Shown here in pieces: positions 52,733-60,869 of a stretch of DNA of 64,000 nt (its first letter is position 1; each line of letters begins with the position of its first letter). Location: the NCBI RefSeq assembly GCF_051216895.1, contig NZ_JBPKAO010000001.1, forward strand, positions 372,001 to 436,000. Reading direction: 5' to 3'. Origin of the DNA: Aquipuribacter sp051216895 (lineage in GTDB: Bacteria; Actinomycetota; Actinomycetes; Actinomycetales; JBBAYJ01). Below the pieces are notes generated by a model that did no database searches, was not told the origin of the DNA, and was given only the letters and a program-made list of their open reading frames with translations. The position numbers and the translations under genes were made by a program.

Positions 52733-52761
52733 TCGACACGATTTGGTCTGGTGGGTAGCGT
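52733..52761 (+). promoter_or_regulatory. Candidate promoter of xylAB
   Basis: TCGACA (52733-52738) and TAGCGT (52756-52761) are separated by 17 bp, matching five of six bases of the sigma-70 -35 and the loose actinobacterial -10 TANNNT. They lie 65 bp before the xylA start, in the spacer shared with the LacI-family gene. A repressor site would be expected to overlap it; no clean palindrome was seen. Confidence 0.45.
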
Positions 52762-52825
52762 AATGTCACGTGCCGGAGAGTCGCCGGTCACGCCTGACCT
52801 GAGCATCCGGACGAAGGAGTCCCCC

Positions 52826-54019
52826 GTGAGCGTTCCCGTTCCCACCCCCGCCGACCACTTCAGCTTCGGCCTGTGGACCGTCGGCTGGCAGGCTCGCGAC
52901 CAGTTCGGCGACGCGAGCCGCGCCGTCCTGGACCCGGTCGAGGCCGTGCACAAGCTGCACGAGCTCGGCGCCTGGGGCATCACGTTCCACGACGACGACC
53001 TGGTGCCGCACGGGTCCTCGGAGTCCGAGCGCGACGGCATCATCAGCGCCTTCAAGGGCGCCCTGTCCGAGACCGGCATGGTCGTGCCGATGGCCACGAC
53101 GAACACGTTCGGCCACCCGGTGTTCAAGGACGGGGCGTTCACCAGCTCCGACCGCGACATCCGCCGGTACGCGCTGCGCAAGATCATGCGCAACATGGAC
53201 CTCGCCGCTGAGCTGGGCGCCGAGACCTACGTGATGTGGGGCGGGCGCGAGGGCTCGGAGTCCGACTCCTCCAAGGACGTCCGCGTGGCGCTGCAGCGCT
53301 ACAAGGAGGGCGTCGACCTGCTCTGCGAGTACGTCACCGACAAGGGCTACGGCCTGCGGCTGGCCATCGAGCCCAAGCCCAACGAGCCCCGCGGCAACAT
53401 CCTGCTGCCGACGATCGGTCACGCCCTGGGCTTCATCCAGATGCTCGAGCGTCCGGAGATGGTCGGTCTGAACCCCGAGACCGGTCACGAGCAGATGGCC
53501 GGGCTGAACTTCGTCCACGGCATCGCCCAGGCGCTGTGGCAGGACAAGCTCTTCCACATCGACCTCAACGGCCAGCACGGCCCGATGTTCGACCAGGACC
53601 TGGTGTTCGGTCACGGCGACCTGATCAACGCGTTCTTCCTCGTCGACCTGCTCGAGTTCGGCGGCGCCGACGGCGGCCCGGCCTACACCGGCCCGCGCCA
53701 CTTCGACTACAAGCCGTTCCGCACCGAGAGCGCGGCCGACGTGTGGGACTCCGCCTCGGCCAACATGGCGACCTACCTGATCCTCAAGGAGCGGGCCGCG
53801 GCCTACCGCGCCGACCCCGACGTCAAGGCGGCCCAGGAGGCCGTCGGTGCGCTCGAGCTCGCCGAGCCGGCCCTCGCCGACGGCGAGACCTGGCAGGACC
53901 TGCTCGACGACCGCGCGTCGTTCGAGGACTTCGACGTCGAGGCGGCGGCCGACCGCGGCAAGCACTACGGCCGCCTGGACCAGCTGGCCATCGAGCACCT
54001 CATGGGCGCTCGGGGCTGA
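52826..54019 (+). CDS. xylA: Xylose isomerase
   Basis: A 397-residue enzyme, the short actinobacterial class I length, that interconverts xylose and xylulose (also glucose and fructose). Start GTG 52826 has GAAGGAG 7 bp upstream. Active-site features: FHDDDLVPHG (His55, Asp58), TNTFGHPVFKDGAFTSSD, WGGREG, the metal ligands in IEPKPNEPRGNILLPT, NPETGHEQMAG, HIDLNGQHG and FDQDLVFGHGD. First gene of a two-gene operon with xylB. Confidence 0.97.
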   Translation: MSVPVPTPADHFSFGLWTVGWQARDQFGDASRAVLDPVEAVHKLHELGAWGITFHDDDLVPHGSSESERDGIISAFKGALSETGMVVPMATTNTFGHPVFKDGAFTSSDRDIRRYALRKIMRNMDLAAELGAETYVMWGGREGSESDSSKDVRVALQRYKEGVDLLCEYVTDKGYGLRLAIEPKPNEPRGNILLPTIGHALGFIQMLERPEMVGLNPETGHEQMAGLNFVHGIAQALWQDKLFHIDLNGQHGPMFDQDLVFGHGDLINAFFLVDLLEFGGADGGPAYTGPRHFDYKPFRTESAADVWDSASANMATYLILKERAAAYRADPDVKAAQEAVGALELAEPALADGETWQDLLDDRASFEDFDVEAAADRGKHYGRLDQLAIEHLMGARG

Positions 54020-54027
54020 TCGCGGTC

Positions 54028-55452
54028 ATGGCTCTCGTCGCGGGCGTCGACTCCTCGACGCAGTCCTGCAAGGTCGTCGTCCGCGACGCCGCGACCGGTG
54101 CGCTCGTGCGCACCGGTCGCGCGCCGCACCCCGACGGCACCGAGGTCCACCCCGACCGCTGGTGGGACGCCCTGCAGGCGGCCGTCGCCGACGCGGGCGG
54201 CCTGGACGACGTCGACGCGGTGTCGGTCGGTGGGCAGCAGCACGGCCTGGTCGCCCTCGGCGCGGACGGGCAGGTGCTGCGCCCGGCCCTGCTGTGGAAC
54301 GACACCCGTTCCGCCGCCGCGGCCGCCGACCTGGTCCGTGAGCGCGGGGCGCAGGCCTGGGCCGACGACGTCGGCGTGGTCCCGGTCGCCTCGTTCACGG
54401 TGGCCAAGCTGCGCTGGCTGCGGGACGCCGAGCCCGACGTCGCCGCGCAGGTGGCGGCGGTCTGCCTGCCGCACGACTGGCTGACCTGGCGCCTGGCCGG
54501 TGGGGGCGAGGGCGGGTCCGTCGGACTGGACGCCCTGGTCACCGACCGGGGCGACGCCTCCGGCACCGGGTACTTCTCGGCCGCGACGGGTGAGTACCGC
54601 CGCGACCTGCTGGAGGCCGGTCTCGGTCACGACGCGAGGCTGCCGCGGGTGCTCGGCCCGGCCGAGTCCGGCGGGGCCGTCGGGGTGGACCTGGTCCGCC
54701 CCGGTGCGCTGCTCGGACCCGGCAGCGGCGACAACGCGGCCGCGGCGCTGGGCGTCGGGGCGGGGCCCGGTGACGTCGTGGTGTCGATCGGCACCTCCGG
54801 GGTCGTGTCCGGCATCAGCGACGTCGCGGCCAACGACCCCTCGGGTGTCGTCGCGGGTTTCGCCGACGCCACCGGCCGGTTCCTGCCGCTGGTCTGCACC
54901 CTGAACGCCGCCCGGGTGCTCGACGCCACGGCCCGGTTGCTGGGCGTCGACCACGACGGGTTGGCCCGGCTGGCGCTGCAGGCCCCGGCCGGCGCCGACG
55001 GCCTGGTGCTCGTGCCCTACCTCGAGGGTGAGCGCACCCCCAACCTGCCCGACGCGACGGGATCGCTGCACGGGCTCACGCTGACCAGCACCACCCCCGC
55101 CCACCTGGCCCGGGCGGCGTTCGAGGGGCTGTTCTGCGGCCTCGCGGCCGGTATCGACGCCTTGGTCGAGCAGGGCGTCGACGTCCGTCGGGTCGTCCTG
55201 GTCGGGGGCGCCGCGGCGTCACCGGCCACGCACGCCATCGCCCCGGCCGTGCTGGGGTGCCCGGTCGTGGTCCCGCCGCCGTCGGAGTACGTCGCCGACG
55301 GTGCGGCCCGGCAGGCCGCATGGGTGCTGTCCGGCGGCGCGGAGCCGCCGGCCTGGCGGCTGCAGGGCGAGCAGACCGTCACCGCGGAGGCGACCCCGCA
55401 GGTGCGGGAGCGCTACGCCGTCGCGGCGGACAAGGTCGTCGACCGGCTCTGA
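54028..55452 (+). CDS. xylB: Xylulokinase
   Basis: A 474-residue FGGY-family sugar kinase phosphorylating xylulose to xylulose 5-phosphate. Motifs: GVDSSTQSCKVVV (phosphate 1), VGGQQHGLV, LLWNDTRS, CLPHDWLTWRLAG (catalytic-region DW), GSGDNAAAALG, SIGTSGVVS, and VLVGGAAASPATHAI. It begins at ATG 54028, 8 bp after xylA. Some residues of the first helix (residue 1-20) are used to choose this start. Confidence 0.95.
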   Translation: MALVAGVDSSTQSCKVVVRDAATGALVRTGRAPHPDGTEVHPDRWWDALQAAVADAGGLDDVDAVSVGGQQHGLVALGADGQVLRPALLWNDTRSAAAAADLVRERGAQAWADDVGVVPVASFTVAKLRWLRDAEPDVAAQVAAVCLPHDWLTWRLAGGGEGGSVGLDALVTDRGDASGTGYFSAATGEYRRDLLEAGLGHDARLPRVLGPAESGGAVGVDLVRPGALLGPGSGDNAAAALGVGAGPGDVVVSIGTSGVVSGISDVAANDPSGVVAGFADATGRFLPLVCTLNAARVLDATARLLGVDHDGLARLALQAPAGADGLVLVPYLEGERTPNLPDATGSLHGLTLTSTTPAHLARAAFEGLFCGLAAGIDALVEQGVDVRRVVLVGGAAASPATHAIAPAVLGCPVVVPPPSEYVADGAARQAAWVLSGGAEPPAWRLQGEQTVTAEATPQVRERYAVAADKVVDRL

Positions 55453-55473
55453 GCTGCGGTGGCCGGTGGATGA

Positions 55474-55524
55474 ACTTCGTATGACCACTCGACGAAGTCC
55501 GGCCGGCTGAGGCCGGGCCGGCCG
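55474..55524. terminator. Two hairpins downstream of xylB
   Basis: First, ACTTCGT (55474-55480) and ACGAAGT (55492-55498) form a 7-bp stem with an 11-nt loop; it is unusually AT-rich for this genome. Second, CGGCCGGC (55500-55507) and GCCGGCCG (55517-55524) form an 8-bp GC stem with a 9-nt loop. Either or both may end the xylAB message; the first could alternatively be a protein-binding site for the next gene's promoter. Confidence 0.45.
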
Positions 55525-55546
55525 CCGCAGCCCGCACGATGAGGCC

Positions 55547-56404
55547 GTGAACCCGGTGCGGTACACCGACGGGGGTCCTCTGGCGGTCGCGCACCGCGGT
55601 GGGGCCGGCCTGCATCCCGAGAACACCCTGACGGCCTTCAGCCACGCGTACGGGCTGGGGGTGAGGTGGCTGGAGACCGACGTCCGGGTCTCCGCCGACG
55701 GCGTGGCCGTGCTCCACCACGACCGGACCCTGCAGCGGCTGTTCGGCCTGGACGCGGCGGTCGCCGACCTGACCTGGGACCGGCTCCGGTCGCTGCGCAC
55801 GCCCGCCGGTGACCGGCTGGTCCGTCCGGTCGACGTCCTCGACGCGTTCCCGGACGCCCGGCTGGCGGTCGACCTCAAGGACCCTGCCGTCGTGCCCGGG
55901 CTGCTCACCGACGTCCGTCGGGCCGGGGCCGCCGAACGGGTGTGCCTGGCCGGGGCGCCGGACCGGCTGCTGACCGCGGCGGCCGACGCCGAGCCGGGCC
56001 TGACGACGGCGCTGGGCTGGCGCACCCTGGTGCAGCTGATCGCCGCGGCGCGCCTGGGGGCCCCCGCGCCCGGTCTCGCCCGCCGCCCGGCGCACGCCCG
56101 GTGGGCGCACGTGCCCGACCGGCTCCTCGGGGCGGGGGTGCTGACGGCCGGGGTGGTCGCCCGGGCCGACGAGCTCGGCCTGCACGTGATGGCGTGGACG
56201 GTCGACGAGCCGGCCCGGATGCACCAGCTCCTGGACATCGGGGTGCGCGGGGTCATCACCGACCGTCCGGACCTGCTGCGCGAGGTGCTCGTCGCCCGGG
56301 GCCAGTGGCGTGCGCCGCGCCCCGTGACCGCCCGGCCGCCGGTGGCCAGGGCCCTGCCGCCTCGGGCGCCCCGGGCGCTGCGGGCCGACGCCGGGTCCGC
56401 TTGA
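55547..56404 (+). CDS. Glycerophosphodiester phosphodiesterase family protein
   Basis: A 285-residue GDPD-fold enzyme. The catalytic histidine motif AHRGGAGLHPENTLTAF, the acidic pair WLETDVRVSADG and the second histidine LHHDRTLQRL are present, with LAVDLKD and a final MAWTVDEPARM barrel segment. No signal peptide is seen, so it is probably cytosolic. It would release glycerol 3-phosphate from phospholipid head-group diesters. Confidence 0.9.
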   Translation: MNPVRYTDGGPLAVAHRGGAGLHPENTLTAFSHAYGLGVRWLETDVRVSADGVAVLHHDRTLQRLFGLDAAVADLTWDRLRSLRTPAGDRLVRPVDVLDAFPDARLAVDLKDPAVVPGLLTDVRRAGAAERVCLAGAPDRLLTAAADAEPGLTTALGWRTLVQLIAAARLGAPAPGLARRPAHARWAHVPDRLLGAGVLTAGVVARADELGLHVMAWTVDEPARMHQLLDIGVRGVITDRPDLLREVLVARGQWRAPRPVTARPPVARALPPRAPRALRADAGSA

Positions 56405-56522
56405 GCAGGGCCCGGGGAGCGGGCGTGGAGCGAGCGTCCTCGTTCTCGTTCGATCGTCCGAGTCGAACAGACGGTCGAACCCGGTGTGCGTGCCTGCCGT
56501 GGGACGGACCTAGTCTCGGCCG

Positions 56523-57419
56523 GTGCCCGCGCCCGCCGACCCGCTAGCCGCCCTGTCCTCCCGACCCGCGGTGGTGGCCGCCGTCGAGCAGGCCCGGGAG
56601 GCCTGCGGTGCCCTGCGCTGGCACCCCGCGCTGCGTCGGCGGACGGCGGAGGTCCGCACCGAGGCCTGCGTGCGGGCGGCAGCCGCGTCGGCCGAGGTCG
56701 AGGGGGTCCGGCTCCCCCTGGGCCAGGTGCGGGCGATGGTCGGTCCGGCGACCGCGGGTGGTCCGGCCGTCCGCGAGGTCGGGTCGGCGGTCGGAGCCGG
56801 CGCGGCGGCCGCGGCGGGCGTCGGGTCACCGGCGCGGGACGCCGTCGACGCGGTCGTCCGAGGCTCGCTGCGGGCCACCCTCGACACGTACGACCTGGCG
56901 CGCGGCCTGTCCCGCGCCCCGGCGCAGGTGCTGGCCCGGTTGCACACCCTGGCCGCGGCCGACCTGGTCCGGCTGCGCGCAGGGGCCGGCCCGGGGGCGG
57001 GGCCCGACAGCACCTCCGACACCCTCGGACGGCCCCGTCCGGACGCGGCGGGACGGGTCGACGCCCTGGTCAGGCTGCTGACGACCGATGCGACGAAGGC
57101 TCCCGGCCTGGTCCTGGCGGCCGTCGCCGACGCCGAGTGCACCACCACCGACGCGTTCCTGCCCGGGGCCGGCGTGGTCGCCCGCGCGCTGGCCCGGACC
57201 GTGGTCGTCGCCACCGGCCTGGACCCGTCCGGGGTCACCGTCCCCGAGCGGTTCGCCCTCCTCGACGCACCCGGACGGCTCGAGGCGCTGTCCGGCTGGA
57301 GCAGCGGCACCGTCGAGGGCGTCGAGGCCTGGGTGCTGTGGTGGGGACGCGCGGTCGTGGTGGGGGCCGACCACGGGCGCCAGGTGGCCGACGAGGTCCT
57401 GGCCGGCCGTCTGGCCTGA
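56523..57419 (+). CDS. Rv3662c-like conserved actinobacterial protein (Fic-like N-terminus)
   Basis: A 298-residue, Ala-rich, helical, soluble protein, usually found near the HAD-IB and ssd genes in actinobacteria. The block AAAASAEVEGVRLPLGQVRAM resembles the N-terminal region of Fic-domain proteins (SSxxEG). The later ARGLSRAPAQVLARLHTLAA and ARTVVVATGLDPSGVTVPE are family-specific. The Fic catalytic HPFxxGNGR is absent, so AMP transfer is not expected. Some databases call relatives oxidoreductases without support. Start GTG 56523. Confidence 0.7.
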   Translation: MPAPADPLAALSSRPAVVAAVEQAREACGALRWHPALRRRTAEVRTEACVRAAAASAEVEGVRLPLGQVRAMVGPATAGGPAVREVGSAVGAGAAAAAGVGSPARDAVDAVVRGSLRATLDTYDLARGLSRAPAQVLARLHTLAAADLVRLRAGAGPGAGPDSTSDTLGRPRPDAAGRVDALVRLLTTDATKAPGLVLAAVADAECTTTDAFLPGAGVVARALARTVVVATGLDPSGVTVPERFALLDAPGRLEALSGWSSGTVEGVEAWVLWWGRAVVVGADHGRQVADEVLAGRLA

Positions 57420-57447
57420 TCAGCGGCGGGCGGTCCTGCGCGCGGGT

Positions 57448-58272
57448 TCAGCGGCGCGGGGCCCGGCGGCGGTGGGCCAGGTACAGGCCCATGCCGACGG
57501 CACCGACGGCGCCGACCGCACCCACGGCCCCGACGGTGGTCGCCGACGGCACCGGGACGGCGTTCAGGTTGCGTCCCGCGGCCGGCGGCGGCGCGAAGTG
57601 CAGGATCGGCCAGCCGTGCATCTCGGCGTGCGCGACCAGCTGCCGGTCCGGGTTGACCGCGTGCGGCCGGCCCACCGCCGTCAGCATCGGCAGGTCCGTC
57701 GCGGAGTCGCTGTAGGCGTAGGACCCCTCGAGGTCGAACCCGTGCTGCTGAGCCAGGGCGCGCACCGAGTCGGCCTTGTGCGCCCCGTAGGCGTAGTAGT
57801 CGATGACACCCGTGTACCGGCCGTCGACGATCTCCATGCTGGTGCCGATCACGTGGTCGACGCCCAGCCGTTCGCCGATGGGACGCACCACCTCCAGCGC
57901 CGCCGAGGACACGATGACGACGGGGCGGTCGAACTGCTTGTGCCAGCGGATCAGCTCGGCGGCCTCCGGGTAGACGAGCGGGACCAGCACCTCCTCCAGG
58001 GCCTCGGCCACGACCTCGCCGACCACCTCGACGTCCCAGCCGGCGACCAGGTCGCTCAACAGCTCCTTCATGCGTTCCATCTGCACGTGGTCGGCGCCGC
58101 GCAGCATGTAGGACGCGTGGGCGTAGACGCTGCGGGCGGCGGTGTGCGGCGGCAGCATCCCCCGGCGGCGCAGCCCGCGCCCCAGGGCGAAGGTGCTCGA
58201 GGCCGCCATGATGGTCTTGTCGAGGTCGAAGAACGCCGCGACTCTCGGCTCGTCGGACGTCTCCGGGGGCAT
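57448..58272 (-). CDS. HAD-IB family hydrolase (SerB-like), tail-anchored
   Basis: A 274-residue HAD phosphatase: motif I FFDLDKTIM, a helical cap (about 20-120), motif II VVIVSSAALEV, motif III region RQLVAHAEMHGW and motif IV YAYSDSATDLPML. Motif I has DLDKT, the SerB/HAD-IB form. The C-terminus has a membrane-spanning stretch made from GAV repeats (VGAVGAVGAVGAVGMGLYLA) followed by RRR, suggesting tail anchoring. It corresponds to M. tuberculosis Rv3661 (a SerB-type enzyme near ssd). Substrate unknown. Confidence 0.87.
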   Translation of the reverse strand: MPPETSDEPRVAAFFDLDKTIMAASSTFALGRGLRRRGMLPPHTAARSVYAHASYMLRGADHVQMERMKELLSDLVAGWDVEVVGEVVAEALEEVLVPLVYPEAAELIRWHKQFDRPVVIVSSAALEVVRPIGERLGVDHVIGTSMEIVDGRYTGVIDYYAYGAHKADSVRALAQQHGFDLEGSYAYSDSATDLPMLTAVGRPHAVNPDRQLVAHAEMHGWPILHFAPPPAAGRNLNAVPVPSATTVGAVGAVGAVGAVGMGLYLAHRRRAPRR

Positions 58273-58645
58273 GGCCCCACCCTACGGAGCGCGGTCACGG
58301 GCTGCCCGCGGGATCCGTTCGGGGCTTTGTCCCCGGACGAGTTGCTTGAACGCCGGAATACCGCCACACTTCTCCGTAGGGCTTCCCCCAGCCCTGTGGA
58401 CTCGGTTTCGTCCCCCCCGGCGATCCGAGTCCGGCGGCCCCTGCGTCCCCCCGGCAGGGGCCGCCCCTATTTCTCCTGGTGGTCGTCCGGCGACCCGCCC
58501 GCGGCGCTCGCCCCCCTGGGCTGGTGTGTCCACAACCACCGGTGACCCCGCCCGGTCCACAGCCCAGCCCCTCCGCGAGGCCGGGGGACCACCGTCGCTG
58601 GCTCGATGGGTGCCGGGTCCGGTGGTCGGGCCGGGCGGGAGCGGC
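58273..58645. other. Intergenic region upstream of the Tad cluster
   Basis: No gene of convincing codon usage lies in these 373 bp between divergent HAD and ssd genes. They hold at least three TGTCCACA-like words: CCTGTGGAC (58393-58401), GTGTCCACA (58526-58534) and GGTCCACAG (58554-58562). These resemble DnaA boxes (TTGTCCACA) with one or more mismatches. The promoters of both flanking genes must lie here; no clear -10/-35 was identified. Confidence 0.5.
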
Positions 58646-59764
58646 ATGAAGCAGCGACAGGCGTCCGGGGGTGCACGGTCCGGGGCGGTGCTCTGCCTGG
58701 GCGACGACCCCGACCTCCGTGCCCTGCTGGCCTCGGCCTGCGCCGAGGCGGGGGTGCGGACCGACTCGGTGACGGGTCGCCCGACCCTCATGGCCTGGAC
58801 GGGCGCCGCGGCCGTGCTGGTGCCGGCGGGCGAGCCGGACCTGGTCCGCGACCTGCCGCGACGGGACGACGTGGTGCTGGTCCACCACGACCCGCGAGGC
58901 GTCGACGACGAACCCGGCCCGGACATCTGGCGGGCCGCGGTCGCGGTGGGCGCCGGGCAGGTCGTCGTGCTGCCCCTGGCCCGGGAGTGGCTGGTCGACG
59001 CGGTGCGTCGGGCGTGCCGACCCACCGGGTGGTGCGTGGCGGTCGTCGGCGCCCGGGGTGGTGCGGGGGCGACCAGTGCCGCGGTCGCCCTGGCGAGCGC
59101 CGGGGCCACAGCCGGGTACCGGGTCCTGCTGGTCGACGCGGACCCGCTCGGCGGAGGGATCGACCTGGCGCTGGGTGCCGAGGACCTGCCCGGCCCGAGG
59201 TGGTCGGACCTGCATGACGTCGTTGCACCGCTGCCCGCGGGCGGGCTGGTCGCGGCCCTGCCGGTGGCCGACGGGGTGGCGGTGCTGTCCCACGGCCGTG
59301 CCGCCGTCGCCGTGGACCAGGCGGCGGCGCGCGCCGTCGTGCGCTCGGGGGTCGACGAGCACGACCTGGTGGTGGTCGACCTGCCCCGCGCCGGGGACGA
59401 GGCCGCGCAGTCGATGGCGGTCGCCGCCGACGTCCTGCTGTGCGTCTGCCCGACCGAGGTCCGCGCGGTGGCGGCCGCACCCGCGGTGCTCGCCGGGTGG
59501 CCGGGGGTGCCGTCGACGCACCTGCTGCTCCGGGGGCCGGCCCCGGGCGGGCTCCGTCCGGCCGACGCCGCCGCGGCCGTGGAGGCGGGTCGGGGACCTG
59601 CCGCCGCGCTGGACCGGGTGGACGTGTGCCGGGCCGAACCCGGGCTGGCGGCCGCCCTGGAACGGGGCGAGCCGTTCGCGGTCGGCGCGCGGAGCCCGCT
59701 GCGGCGCTGGGCCGCCGGGTGGGTCGAGCACCACCTCCCCGGTGGTGGGCGTGCGGTCGCTTGA
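58646..59764 (+). CDS. ssd: Ssd/CpaE-like septum site-determining protein (TadZ-like)
   Basis: A 372-residue MinD-superfamily ATPase-like protein, first gene of the Tad cluster. It starts at ATG 58646 behind GGGAG. An N-terminal receiver-like region (about 15-125: VLCLGDDPDLRALLASACAE, then PRRDDVVLVHHD) precedes the MinD-like domain. The P-loop reads GARGGAGATSAAVALA, with Ala instead of the catalytic lysine, so ATP hydrolysis is uncertain. VLLVDADPLGGGIDLALG and VVVDLPRAGDE are other MinD-type motifs. In M. tuberculosis, Rv3660c (Ssd) affects septum placement. The stop overlaps cpaF. Confidence 0.86.
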   Translation: MKQRQASGGARSGAVLCLGDDPDLRALLASACAEAGVRTDSVTGRPTLMAWTGAAAVLVPAGEPDLVRDLPRRDDVVLVHHDPRGVDDEPGPDIWRAAVAVGAGQVVVLPLAREWLVDAVRRACRPTGWCVAVVGARGGAGATSAAVALASAGATAGYRVLLVDADPLGGGIDLALGAEDLPGPRWSDLHDVVAPLPAGGLVAALPVADGVAVLSHGRAAVAVDQAAARAVVRSGVDEHDLVVVDLPRAGDEAAQSMAVAADVLLCVCPTEVRAVAAAPAVLAGWPGVPSTHLLLRGPAPGGLRPADAAAAVEAGRGPAAALDRVDVCRAEPGLAAALERGEPFAVGARSPLRRWAAGWVEHHLPGGGRAVA

Positions 59765-60869
59765 GCCGGGCGCCGACGCGAGCGAGGCCGGCGTCCTGGG
59801 GCCGCTGCTGGCTCGCGAGGGGGTCACCGACGTGCTGGTCAACGGGGCGGGGCGGGTGTGGGTCGACGGTGCGGACGGGTTGCGCCGCGCGACGGTGCCC
59901 GGGTTGGACACCGAGGAGCAGGTGCGGGCGCTGGCGGTCCGGTTGGCGGCCGCGGGCGGGCGGCGGCTGGACGACGCCTCGCCCTGGGTGGACGCGCGGC
60001 TGCCCGGCGGCACCCGGCTGCACGCCGTGCTGCCGGCGCTGTGCCGTTCCGGGACCCACATCAGCCTTCGCGTACCGCCCGCGACCGCCCTCGGCCTGGC
60101 CGACCTGGTGGCCCGGGGGTCGGTGTCGCCGGGTCTGGCGCGGGTGGTGTCCGACGTGGTCGTCTCGCGTCGCGGGCTGCTCGTCACCGGTGCCACCGGG
60201 GCGGGGAAGACGACCCTGCTGGGCGCCCTGCTGTCCTGCGTCCCGGCCCACGAGCGCTTGGTCGTGGTCGAGGACGCGACCGAGCTGTCGCCCGCCCACC
60301 CGCACGTGGTGTCGCTGGAGGCCCGCCCGGGCAACGTCGAGGGCGCCGGGGCCGTGGGCCTCGACGTGCTGGTCCGTCAGGCCCTGAGGATGCGGCCGGA
60401 CCGCCTCGTCGTGGGTGAGTGCCGCGGCGCCGAGGTCAGGGAGCTGCTGCTGGCGATGGGGGCCGGGCACGCGGGAGCGGCGACGCTGCACGCCGCCCAC
60501 CCGGAGGACGTCCCGGTGCGCGTGGTGGCGCTCGCGGGCTCGGCGGGCATCGACCCGGCGACGGCGCTGCTGCAGCTGCGGGCGGCCGTGGACGTCGTCG
60601 TGCCGGTGGCCCGCGGTGCGGACGGGCGCCGTCGGGTGCAGGGGGTGTGGACCTGGGCGGCAGACGACGACGACATGAGCGCGGGCAGCAGGCGAGGCAG
60701 CCCGGGCAGCAGCACGGGCGGCGCGGGCAGCAGCACGGGCGGCGGGGGCAGCAGCGGAGGTGCCCGGGGTGGCACGGTCGGTGGGCTGCCGCGGCTGGTG
60801 ATGGTGGTCGACGCGGAGGGGCGTCAGGGGGCCTCCGCCCGGCACCTGGCGCGCACCCCGGCCGCATGA
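59751..60869 (+). CDS. cpaF: Tad secretion ATPase (CpaF/TadA)
   Basis: A 372-residue type II/IV secretion ATPase that powers pilus assembly. Walker A is GATGAGKTTLLGAL, Asp-box VVVEDATELS, Walker B-like LVVGECRGAEV, His-box GHAGAATLHAAH. Near the C-terminus (about residues 305-345) lies an inserted Gly/Ser-rich stretch (GSSTGGAGSSTGGGGSSGGA) from a 21-bp tandem repeat. The start is probably GTG 59751 (59742 or 59745 also possible), overlapping ssd. Shorter than many CpaF proteins, lacking the long N-terminal domain. Confidence 0.9.
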   Translation: MRSLEPGADASEAGVLGPLLAREGVTDVLVNGAGRVWVDGADGLRRATVPGLDTEEQVRALAVRLAAAGGRRLDDASPWVDARLPGGTRLHAVLPALCRSGTHISLRVPPATALGLADLVARGSVSPGLARVVSDVVVSRRGLLVTGATGAGKTTLLGALLSCVPAHERLVVVEDATELSPAHPHVVSLEARPGNVEGAGAVGLDVLVRQALRMRPDRLVVGECRGAEVRELLLAMGAGHAGAATLHAAHPEDVPVRVVALAGSAGIDPATALLQLRAAVDVVVPVARGADGRRRVQGVWTWAADDDDMSAGSRRGSPGSSTGGAGSSTGGGGSSGGARGGTVGGLPRLVMVVDAEGRQGASARHLARTPAA

